DNA from: Acanthaster planci
Lineage: Eukaryota > Echinodermata > Asteroidea > Valvatida > Acanthasteridae
Direction: 5' to 3'
Length of the DNA: 64,000 nucleotides
Assembly: GCF_001949145.1 (NCBI RefSeq)
Contig: NW_019091490.1
Location: forward strand, 1,475,938 to 1,539,937
Below the pieces are notes generated by a model that worked only from the letters and a program-made list of their open reading frames with translations, ran no database searches and was not told where the DNA came from. Numbering within the stretch: position 1 is the first letter of the stretch; the number at the start of each line of letters is the position of its first letter. The position numbers and the translations under genes were made by a program. Below, in pieces: positions 33,201-42,563 of this stretch.

Positions 33201-35583
33201 GAATTCGGAGTGGTTGGCTGTTAATCCGAGCGTGAACACACTTCTCGTCTTCCCTTGGACTAATGGTGCGCCGTTACGCCAGACATTCGCTTGTGCCGTT
33301 AGCCCATTTCCTAAAACAATATTTTGCTAAATTGTTACTGTCGGGCTCGGGACGGACTCCGCTAATGCGCTCGTACGGACCGACAGAATGTTGCAATAAA
33401 ACGTGTTTTATTGGCGCGCGCCAAGCGACGACGCAGGGCGCATGCGCAATGAAATATCCAGCCCCATCCTGGCCTCGCATTATCGAAATAATTGGTTGGT
33501 GCTTATTTGTTCGGAGATTTTATGCACTATAGACCCAGTTCCTCCGAATGTTGTTTATGATTGTACATCATAAATGGGAGCGTGCATATGTTGCTCCAGA
33601 GAATATACGCATAAACCACGACCTCCATTCCCGGAACAGGTAGCGCTGAGTGACATAGTGGGAGAGTTCACCATGCTCGGCAACCTTTTGGTCTGTTCCT
33701 CAGAGGCGCGACTTTTCACGCGCGGCAGTAGGCAAGTATGAAGTAGGCACTAGACTAGCAGCGGGCTTGGATCCAGATTTTTTGGCTTGGGTCGGGGAGC
33801 TTGGGAAATTGTTGTTCTTACAGGAGGGGGGTAGTGCATGTAGCCGTCGTCGTTGGAGAGAGCAGTTTAATCTGTTTTGTTCTGAACAGCAGAATGCCTC
33901 GACTTCGACTGGCATTTGAGACAGCGTTAAGCAGAGTCTTGGTAGTCATGCTAGGCGTGAACTTCATAATGACCCAGCAGTGACCAAATTCGAGCGACGA
34001 CCTTTCGTCAACTACCGGTCGATTTTGCCTGGCACCCAGGATGTATTTGGTGAACAGGTTACCAGGGTAAAATCAACACGTGGTTTACAATTGTCGTCGT
34101 CCGAACTCCCGCTGGCGAGGTGTCGAGCTTTAACTGTCAAAGCCATACAATAAAGAGGGTTTTCTTCTCATTAAGAACATACTGTCTTGAAGGAAACTAG
34201 ACAAGACTTTGTATACAACCATGAAGGGATCGGGTGATACAGATGTTTGGTTCGATGCTGTCACAAACTTTGGATGTGTGTTATCTATGCGATACGATAT
34301 CTCTGAAGTGCAAGTATATTAAAAGACGAAGGCAAATTAAGGGGGACTGATCATCTTGAACTTGTCCCTTCAATGACTTCCGGGATGATAACGTCATTAT
34401 ATTGAAACTTCACCAAATAATTTGTTTCTTGTGTCCAACAGGCGGTTTTGTTTTTTGTAAGCAGCCGTTGGTGCTCACTGGACTTTGATATGTGGTCTGT
34501 TCTCTTCCTCACCATTATAAAAGCAAGGATTGATCGGTGGCGTGTAGACTTCGAGTCAAAACGAAGATCCTTTCTGACACTGATTGCCTTTTTTTCACAT
34601 GCAATAGTGTTCTCACCCCAACGAATGTGGCAGCGCCGTGTATTAAGTGTTGGCGCACTGAATTTCTTATCAATTAAAAGAAGATATGGCAACATTGTTG
34701 GGGGGGGGGGCTTTCCGCTTGCTACGCCAGTGGAAGTGGTCGCGTATGAACTTTCCCAAATGAAAGATTAACCAAAGGCGTTGTTTAGAATCCAGGTCAT
34801 ATCTGATACGCCTCTGCCATCTGCCTCTGAATGTTGTTACCTGATTTTCCCTGCTTTCTACAAGTCTTTTCTCTCCCCAACAGATGAACACCCTTCTCCA
34901 ATCCTCCAAATTAATATCTTTCCTCACCCCTCCATCCATTTCTGATTTCCCTATATGGCCGTCTCAAAAGGAAGAAGGAAAAAAAAACTTCCAGTACACC
35001 CGAGAAGTATTTGTCTTCCACTTCTCCAAGAGGCAGGCCCGAGATCGTCTCTAGTGCGGCGCTCCCACGGGAGCGGTAACCCTATGCCCAATCAGCGCTT
35101 AGCAACGCTTCATATTTTTTTTTTGGTTGGCGTGGTTTTCCGGTATCTCTTTTCAGCTGGTCGTCTGCTTGCGCTTCTTCACTTGGGAATTAGCAGGAAG
35201 AGGCGGCGTAACTGAAGATGCAATTTGCTACCCCCAACAAACAAAAAGTCCAGCGGAACGTCTAAATTCTTCACCTTCTACAGAACTATATAACAAGTCT
35301 GAGCAGTTACGAATGAAAAAAACAAAACAAAACTGATATTCCACAAACAATGCTTTTCACAATTTTTCTACAGAATTTAAAGGGCTCTAGAAGTAACAGA
35401 AAATAACAGAATTGATATACCTTCGTATTCAACAGTCACAAACTTTGACACAAAGACGGCCAGTCTTTATGAAAAATGAAAGAAACATATTTCGTAGAAG
35501 AAAGGGAACGTGGGATGTTCGTAACTTAAGTACAACCTTTATAGATAGACAAATAGATGGATAAAAGTTTTGTTCATACTTAC
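30228..35583. other. non-coding stretch with one weak exon candidate
   Basis: At 32940 a plus-strand ATG in ACAATGGCGG context follows a G/CpG-rich patch (32890-32940). It opens 20 codons (MADSRGCVRRHDRSDRRQQG) up to G|GTAATT at 33001, a weak donor. Another strong-context ATG at 32653 opens MARRESLASRRDEFDVHS. Neither is recognisable. G11 tracts lie at 31787-31797 and 34700-34710. Confidence 0.3.
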
Positions 35584-35720
35584 TGCACGTGACCCATGGA
35601 TGTTGGGTCTTTTTGCTTTGGGATTCTGATTGCGCCACCGAGCATTCTCTTCACATTGTTCCTAATTATTTCATGAGCCCTCCTCCCATACACATTTGAC
35701 CGCGTTCGGCAGGTTTCCAT
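35584..35720 (-). CDS. candidate first coding exon downstream of a CpG-rich block
   Basis: Minus-strand ATG at 35720-35718 has strong context (ACAATGG). The frame encodes 45 codons plus two bases and ends at CA|GTAAGTATG (GT at 35583-35582). The peptide begins METCRTRSNVYGRRAH and continues EIIRNNVKRMLGGAIRIPKQ. It is very basic, with a likely amphipathic helix. In the intron reading the frame stops at once (TAA), as expected beyond a true exon end. The frame is also open upstream through the CpG-rich block at 35740-35910, so an earlier start is possible. A speculative last exon with matching phase lies near 35230-35170. I do not recognise the family. Confidence 0.35.
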
Positions 35721-35739
35721 TGTACTTGGTTTATTCTCT

Positions 35740-35910
35740 TCTTTCCCCACCGCGCTCGTCAAACTCCGACCATCACGTCGCAGCCAAGCGGCGTGAGAGC
35801 AGCGAGTGGCCCCGGTCCCGCCGCGACGCGCCTGGGGTTGATTGCTTCCCCGCGGCGCGCTGGCCGGCCCGGGCTTCCTATACGCGCGCTGCATGAACTA
35901 CGCCTTTTCC
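35740..35910 (-). promoter_or_regulatory. CpG-island-like block
   Basis: Short, very CpG-dense stretch (CCGCCGCGACGCGCC, CCGCGGCGCGCTGGCCGG). It lies directly 5' of the minus-strand candidate exon at 35720-35584 and could be its promoter. Open frames on both strands here reflect GC content. Confidence 0.35.
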
Positions 35911-37611
35911 CCCCAGCGTACACAAAAGGGGGGGTATAGGGTCGTGCTCGACGGGATGCGGCGAGTAACATGCAGTAGGCGGGCCTCTCTTGAAAGAAAC
36001 AGCGGGGGGCGGTGCAGTCTTGCAAGTGGAGTTGACCACCCTCTGGCTCATGTCGCAGCAGGATTGGGGAAACACGCAACAGAGGCCCCATAAAGGGCCC
36101 AGTGTCCTCGCTTCCTGGTCTTGGCACAGGCGAGGAAGCCAAGGAGAATGATGGGTAATCTAATATACCAATAGACCAAGTGCCTGACACGAGTTCGTAG
36201 CCACAGTTATTGTTATTGCATTTTTCTGCCCCTTTCTTTCGTTCTGCCAGTAAACTATTCAAGTAAACTCATATATTTTGGCAGTCAATAGGCCAGCCTT
36301 TTGTCAGGTAATTGGGGAAGAGTTGTAGAAAAAAAACATGCTTTGTGAGGATGGCTTTGTCGTTCATGTTTGCCACATGCGTGGGAATAAGACAGGCGTG
36401 CTACGCCAGAGAATCTCTGCTACAAAATGGCATTAATTTGTGGACACAATTTACGCATCTGTTGCGGTATTGTGAACATCCAGAAAGTTTGAACGCTGCC
36501 TGCCAAAACAAAGATGCACACTCTCGCTCAACTACAAAAACACTACCACGTTCCTTTTCCGTACATGCTTCCCCGTCATGCTTATCTGAGAAACTTCTCG
36601 ACCACTGTACAGTGACGTGGTCACTCCCGCCCACTGTCCGATTGCAACCGCCATTGCTTTTTAGGCGTGAGCTCTGTGCTCTAATCACACTCGCTGGCCT
36701 TCATCAGTGCTGGATGTGTCGCACTCGAGGCGTGCTACCAGACCGCGCCATTCTGCCCTTACCACAACATTCTCGAGTCAGGGCCCTTTTACTGCTTGAA
36801 CGAGGAACCCTAGAACCACAACTGTTTCACACTCGCCACTCTTAACTTTTCAACGCCCCGTCATCATTGAACAGATAAAAGTGAAGCTTGTTAATATACA
36901 GTCACACGAGCTTGGTTGGCCAGGTGCGGATCGCTTTGTAGTCCCATAAACTGCGCAAGGATAATCTATCACGTGATCATCAACCTTGCTGGGCACAAAG
37001 GGGAAGGGGGCACCAGCTTCATCCTCATTCATTCAACTTGTCTTTATCCGAATTAAATAGAAGCAAGATAGATGTACATGTAGCTTAATCCCTAAGGCTT
37101 TGGAGATCTTACGAGATTTGGACACGTGACACGTGGACAACTGTATCTTTGACAATGCAAAGAATTTTCTTGATTTAGGAGCGAAAGATTTTTCGTTAAA
37201 TCCTAAAAAAAAATAATGATAATAAAATTTAAAAATCCCAGTTGGGTCGTTCCTCATGGAAGTCATCTGATAATCCCATGCTGTTAGGTGGACCAAAAAT
37301 ACCCCTTTTTTGTTTTGTCGCCACGACACGACGCCAAGGAGTAATGAATTTTAATTTTATAAAATTCGATGGTCGCAGGTTTGTATATTATGAGCCCCAA
37401 ATGGCCTATGCGGGTCTCGATTTGCATGCCCTGAAATACCCTTCTGTTGCAGTATGTTGTGACCCACGAACTTCAGAGGTTGTAAAAAAGAAGGGTGGAA
37501 TGCATGGCCATAAGCTATGCACTATGAGCTTGTACGTCTGTGATATTTGAAACAGAATCGGGCCATCAAAATTGCTCTAGTTTGCAGGCACTGTAGGCAT
37601 CGTTTTTCAAA
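35911..37611. other. no supported gene; two protein-like open frames
   Basis: An ATG with strong context at 36351 (AGGATGG) opens 164 codons with a hydrophobic start (MALSFMFATCVGIRQACYA) ending at 36845. A plus-strand frame at about 37381-37550 reads VYYEPQMAYAGLDLHAL and stops at 37550. Neither is recognised or bounded by good splice sites, and frames of this length are expected by chance in 64 kb. Confidence 0.25.
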
Positions 37612-37711
37612 ATGGCGATGGTCTTCAGGACTGCTTTCTCGGATAATAATCTTCAGATTGAAATTTTCCTCAAAGCCGTAACACCCACTGAAATTGAACA
37701 GAAGAATTTAG
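37612..37711 (+). CDS. candidate first coding exon
   Basis: The ATG at 37612 lies in TCAAAATGGCG (A at -3, G at +4, YY1-like). Thirty-three codons plus one base run to TTTAG|GTGAGG (GT at 37712-37713). The peptide starts MAMVFRTAFSDNNLQIEIF and continues LKAVTPTEIEQKNL. It is balanced and non-repetitive, with an amphipathic character. If unspliced the frame would stop five codons later. A T/C-rich acceptor (CTTCCCAG near 38280) would be in phase but leads to a short, Asn/Ser-rich end, so the next exon is undetermined. The protein is not recognised. Confidence 0.35.
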
Positions 37712-37897
37712 GTGAGGAGCTTTAATCGTGTGGGTGGTGTCTCAATCGTCTCAGCGAGCCATGTGTATTTTCCTGTATTTATGTCAGTGGGGATATTTAT
37801 CATTGTCTGTGGCAGCTTATTTACAGAGTCTGTAGCCTGACAAGTCGTAGTCTGGTTGCCGTTCCGTACATAATCTCCAGACGACATACAGACGTCC

Positions 37898-38150
37898 TCC
37901 GAGGCCGTTTTCCAATACTCACTTTTGGCTCCGTCTCAGGCTTCAACTGTTCTTTTAACTAGATGACTTTGAAGCTGTGGGCGCAGTAATCAGTCTAATA
38001 ATGCCACAAAACATCAAATAAGATGCAAGAGAACCAAAAATGACAATAATCCAATTTAATTTAAACACTTCAGGCCCACAATCGGGGATTGGTTTTGGAA
38101 AAGAAGCCTGAGACGGAGACGAAGTTGAGTATTGGAAAACGGCCCGAGCG
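37898..38150. repeat. long inverted repeat (~47-bp arms, ~155-bp loop)
   Basis: The left arm (about 37898-37945) contains GGCCGTTTTCCAATACTCA and CTCCGTCTCAGGCTTC. The right arm (about 38103-38150) contains both on the opposite strand, in mirrored order and with nearly equal spacing. The loop has no similarity to either arm. It may be a small foldback element, a MITE with long TIRs, or a source of hairpin RNA. A minus-strand frame of 95 codons with one hydrophobic segment crosses it and is taken as chance. Confidence 0.75.
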
Positions 38151-39415
38151 TAGGGACCGGTTGCGGGTAATGAATCCGGCAGAATCCTGCCGAGTGTATG
38201 AACATGGACATGAGGACACGATGCCCGCTCAATGCACAAATCAAAAAGGAGCTGATGGCATATTTTGCTTTTTCTTCCCAGTTACCGAAAATAATTTCAC
38301 TATAAATTGTTCATTTACCATAAATTATTCATTTATCTAAAATGTAACACCATAACTACTGATTTGAATAACTTGCAGTAAAGTGATTTATCAATGATAG
38401 GCCTAATCTTTAAAAAATAAATTAACTCACTGTGATCAACAGAGGCGTAGCAATGATAGGTAGGGCCTACTCATGTTAATTCGCCTCCCATCTGAAATGT
38501 TTTTTCAATGTTAAAGCATTGCTATTGGTCTGACAAAAACTTCAACATTCAGCATCCAAACTGACAAGGCTAATCACCACGTAGAACTGCAGTTAGCTAC
38601 CAGTCCCTGTATATCACAGGGACGGGGACCAGTTCAGATAAGTCGCGGCAGTAACACGTTGGGAAAGAGCGGATAGAAAGCCAGGAACACGACCCAACGA
38701 AAGAACGAAGCTTGCCAGAGACACAGAGATGAGGTGTTGCTATTAATAATGCTTGGGGTTGATGGCAGGGTGGGTGAGGGCGGGTCAACTGCCGTTTGAA
38801 GTGTAGTTCTACGATGTCACGTCATTTCTCTTCAGTTTTAAGTTTGGCCGAGTGTACCAGATATATATATATATGCGGTCTACGAACCGCGACTATTTAT
38901 GGAATCATTTCGCGGTCGAAAATATGCCATTCGGACGGCGTTACGCCGTAGAGACCGGGCATTGTTTCCTCGATGAAAAGCGAGACAGGGAAACTTGTTC
39001 GCTTTTTTCTCGGGTCAAATTTTCCCCCAATCTCGTTGCAGTGGCACGTTCTCCTCCCATCGTGCCAACAATTCCCCATTAATGGGTCATTCTGTCTTCA
39101 GAACCGCAGAGTGTGTTGTATGGCGTGCACCCAGCGTTATAAACCACGCGACCAAGTTGGGATCGAGTGGCAAGTGGTTGATTAGGTGATCCTTTTTTGT
39201 TCGGGTCGAAGCTTTTTTTGAAGGGAATCTGATGGAGAGAGCGAAGAGAGAAGGGCTGAAAGAAATGGAAGTGAGAGCCGTGATTTGGTAGCTTTTGTCC
39301 CGGGCCCTGTCCGGGTAACAGTAATCCCGTTCGTAGTAGTTTTATCACGGCATAAACGGATATTGTGGACAATGCGTCTCAGACCTGGCCAATCTTTTTT
39401 TTTGGCGGGACTCAC
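38151..39415. other. no supported gene; (TA)7 microsatellite
   Basis: (TA)n run at 38861-38874. A minus-strand ATG at about 39079 opens MGNCWHDGRRTCHCNEIGG and runs 60 codons to a stop at 38897. It has a myristoylation-like start but no splice support; it could be a later exon of the model at 39544-39416. A CGTAGC repeat header lies at about 38440. Confidence 0.3.
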
Positions 39416-39544
39416 CTGCACTTTTTTTTGCCTCAGTGAACCAAATTGCTTCTGAAGGGGCATGAATGGGCCACATCGGCTCCCCTCCCCCATGCCCCGC
39501 TCGGCTGCCATCTCGAAAAAATAAAAATAAAAAATGCACGCCAT
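39416..39544 (-). CDS. candidate first coding exon ending in CAG|GTGAGT
   Basis: On the minus strand a frame starting at an ATG with good context (AACATGGCG, 39544-39542), or at a second in-frame ATG (GAGATGGCA, 39511-39509), runs to a consensus donor CAG|GTGAGT (exon end 39416, GT at 39415-39414), phase 0. From the second ATG the peptide is MAAERGMGEGSRCGPF then MPLQKQFGSLRQKKVQ. The first ATG adds an aromatic stretch (ACIFYFYFFE) encoded by a T-rich tract. The C-terminal half is basic and helix-like. The protein is not recognised, and no second exon is assigned. The perfect donor is the strongest support. Confidence 0.35.
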
Positions 39545-39994
39545 GTTTGCTGGGGTGAACAATGACGCCTGCATTCTGCGATCATGCACCGCCAATAATT
39601 GTTGGGTTTAACGGTGGTGGTGGCCAGCTTTTTGAGACTCGCAAGATTTCGTGCCTCGGCCCCACAGTAAAAGGTCAGAGAGAAAAAAAGTTGAAATCGC
39701 CCCGGTGTTATTTTTCCAACTCCGCGATGACTTAGGATACACCACAGTGCTACAGTCAATATCTCCGGCAGTGAGACGACAATAGCCGGGCGCGCACTGC
39801 CTTTATGCCCGCCACGGCGGCGTGTTGACCAACACTGCATTTACACGAAATTAAAGAAGCTAGACCTTTTTTTACTCCTAAGCGTATAGTCAAACGCCGC
39901 GGCATTGTGGCCGTATTTGCTCAGAAAGGACTTGGCATTGGGCTGTGCACGATTAATCGGTCGCAGGAACCAAGTGACGAGGTGCCCAAAAACT

Positions 39995-40019
39995 AGAGAG
40001 AGAGAGAGAGAGGGGGGGG
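39995..40019. repeat. (GA)n microsatellite followed by G tract
   Basis: Pure AG dinucleotides for about 18 bp running into G8. Confidence 0.9.
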
Positions 40020-40365
40020 AGGGGACAAAAATGCATCCAAGCAAGGCGGGAAAATTGAGAAGTGCATACGGTCCACCGATACACGGGAAGAAAAAGACAT
40101 AGACCGGGGTCTCGGCTCATTTAATTGAATATCTGGGTGGCGGCCTGTCGACCACGGTTGGAGTTAATCGCCGGCTTGGGTGCGATGGAGCAAGGGGCTA
40201 AGTGTGCGTGTGTGTGGGGGGAGAGATCGTATAAAGCCCCGTCGGTCGGCCAAAGTCTGGCAGAAATTCAGTCATCAATGCACATGTCGCCTGCATGCAT
40301 TGCGAGATCGGACACAGAAGAACATGGTTTGCAGCAGTTGCGTGCTCTACTATGCGAACATAACA

Positions 40366-40424
40366 TGGGCTAGGGGAGAGATACTGATCTCTGTGATCAG
40401 CCGGGCAGAGGTTCGATTCCCGGC
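40366..40424 (+). repeat. tRNA-like sequence (degenerate SINE head or tRNA fossil)
   Basis: An A-box-like TGGGCTAGGGGA at 40366-40377 is followed 44 bp later by a perfect B box GGTTCGATTCC (40410-40420). GCCGGG (40400-40405) and CCCGGC (40419-40424) can pair around the TTCGATT loop but with five extra bases, so a functional tRNA is unlikely. No A-rich tail is seen. It lies in a plus-strand open frame that ends at CAG|GTGAGT (GT at 40504). Confidence 0.35.
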
Positions 40425-42196
40425 GTTACCTCCCTGCAGGGATTGTACCACTCAAAGCCGCGCTACTCAGCCTCTGGCCGTCGACGCTAAATGCCCACTT
40501 CAGGTGAGTGTTAATTGATTTCTTCGTTGTAAGCTAACAATCGGATCTGATCGCACACCCTTTATGATCATCATCCGAGACATGAATCTCGTCATAGCTG
40601 TTTCTAGTTTTGCCACGTTGTAAATGGAACCAACCGGCATCGACGCGGTCATTTGCTTATCAGTAATGCTGACTTTGTCCGCTAAACGCCACATGACTAC
40701 TTATGGAAATTATACTTCACTTGGTCTACGTTCGTACCGCCGCAAGCACTGCGCACGCGAGATGTATTTGTCAAGTAACGTGGAATTTCATGACCATTGG
40801 GGGCGTTCAAAAAGCTCAGGCGCTTTTACATCACATGAACTCACTGTGATTTTTTTCTAAAACAAGACGCTTGGGAAACTCGGCTTGAAAAAGGCTATAG
40901 TCGTGGCTGTGGAGTTTTTTTTTTCAAAGAGAGTAGTGTCCGACATTTCAACTGGAAAAGCTTCCACGAGGTGTGAAGACTAGTCTCCTCTCCAGAATAG
41001 CAAAAAAAATGTCCCACAGGAAAGTACACGGTATATCTGCACAGCTGTTGTGTACACGGGTTTTAACATAAATGCATTGCATTAGAATATTCACTGAGTG
41101 CTTCTGGGATAAGATTCTAGTGGATGGAGTTTGCGACCGTGTACTAGTATCGTTCTTTCCTTGAAATTGCAGTTCTGACATGAAAGAATTTTATGATCAT
41201 GTACAACCTTTTGAAGTCACTGAAGAAAAAATCAGTACATAGATGTTTGACTGTACGCAGCTCTCGATCAACTAAAAGGAGACCAACTTTTGTATCGACA
41301 TTAGTTTGGCACACACTTTGGAGCATATGTATTTAGGTCAGAAAAACCGCAGCCAAAAAGGACTAGCTGGTAAAGAAGATCATGAAAGGCATGATGGAAA
41401 TTTGATTAATTCCATGATGGAAATCGGACTGCATCACTTGTCGCTGGATAAAATTATACTACTACTACTAATAATAAAACCTAGGCCTCACTTGTGAGTT
41501 CGAAAACCACATCGCTCCTTTGGCCGCCAACAGAGTTAGAAAAGATAATCATTATGCATTAAAAAATGGGGCTCCGCCAGTAGACGGAACACCTCCTTTC
41601 GGCGGGTCTAGGCGAGAGCCGAATTACCGGGAGTGTTTGGGAGGTGTGCTGGTTAATATACGATAACGCGGGGCCAGGAGTCCGAGGGCTGATTTCACCA
41701 CCATGGCCCCGTCGAGGAGGCGAGCAACGGCTCCTCCTTCTTATTTACCGGGAAACGATAGGTGTCAGCGCAATTTACCGGACACGAGAGCGGGGAGCAG
41801 CGAGAGAAGAAACGACTGCTTCGATTTATACAGGAAAAGAAAAAGGAAAAGAGATAAAGAGGTCCAATTTGGTAAATCGGGGTCAAGCCAGTGGCTTGGC
41901 CCACTTCGCGGAATTAACAAAAGAGGCCCCCCCCCAAGGATAACGCACTTGGCCTTGCTCGATGTCGGCAGCTCGTTCCCTCGTTTTCCTTCTGTCGCCC
42001 GGAGGAAAGGTTGTGCGCGGTGACAACTAGGGTAATGCGGGGGACAAGGGTCAGCCCCGTCGTCCGCGCTTCGGTGGCGGATGAACCGCCGAGTGTGGTG
42101 TCCCTCGCTTGCTGTGTCCCCCAGTCAGCTCGACTTTTGGTCGACGCTTTCAGTTCTGTCAGGAGCGATCAGTTGTCGAGGAATTTCTAATTACAG
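40425..42196. other. no supported gene; donor at 40504 and Kozak-perfect ORF at 41703
   Basis: CAG|GTGAGT at 40503/40504 (plus) closes an open frame beginning near 40180, with a GTATAAAG TATA-like site at about 40230. At 41703 an ATG in CACCACCATGGCC opens 106 codons of basic, Ser/Arg-rich sequence (RKRKRKRDKE) ending at 42023 in a GC-rich patch. Neither is recognised. Confidence 0.3.
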
Positions 42197-42375
42197 GAAT
42201 GCCGTACAAAGAAAGTGTACGACCCAGATCCGATGACTCGTATGACCCGTCTCCCAACAAACCGTCTCGGACTGAATATTATGCAGGACTCTTTAACACT
42301 GTTCGATCGCAAATATTAATTTTTAAGATAAGGATTTGGTCGCATTATGTACTGTGCAAAAACAGATTTTTTTAA
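42197..42375 (+). CDS. candidate exon after a TTACAG acceptor
   Basis: CTAAT followed by TTACAG| (AG at 42195-42196) resembles a branch point and acceptor. The following frame, with an ATG at 42199, reads MPYKESVRPRSDDSYDPSPN then KPSRTEYYAGLFNTVRSQI before turning hydrophobic and stopping at 42375. The polar, Ser/Pro/Arg-rich start is protein-like. No matching donor or partner exon is identified; the protein is not recognised. Confidence 0.22.
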
Positions 42376-42549
42376 CAGCAACACCGCCGGTGTTCATAAT
42401 AATTATAACACAACTAGGGTTTTCAAGTGTAAATGTAAGAATTACAAGTAAGTAATGGCTGCCGTTTGAACCAAATGATCAAATAATGTAAATTTCCAGT
42501 CACTCCTCAAACACGCTTCATATGAGACTATGGAGTGGTACTCGAAGTG

Positions 42550-42563
42550 GTTGCCATGGCAAC
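42550..42563. promoter_or_regulatory. perfect RFX X-box palindrome
   Basis: GTTGCCATGGCAAC is a 14-bp perfect palindrome and matches the RFX consensus GTNRCCNNRGYAAC at every position. In animals such sites drive ciliary genes. No adjacent gene is identified, so its use is open. Confidence 0.5.

Noticed and set aside
36351-36845. 164-codon frame with strong start context and hydrophobic N-terminus
   Set aside because: About two frames of this length are expected by chance, the rest is not recognisable, and no splice or poly(A) context supports it; kept only as a note.
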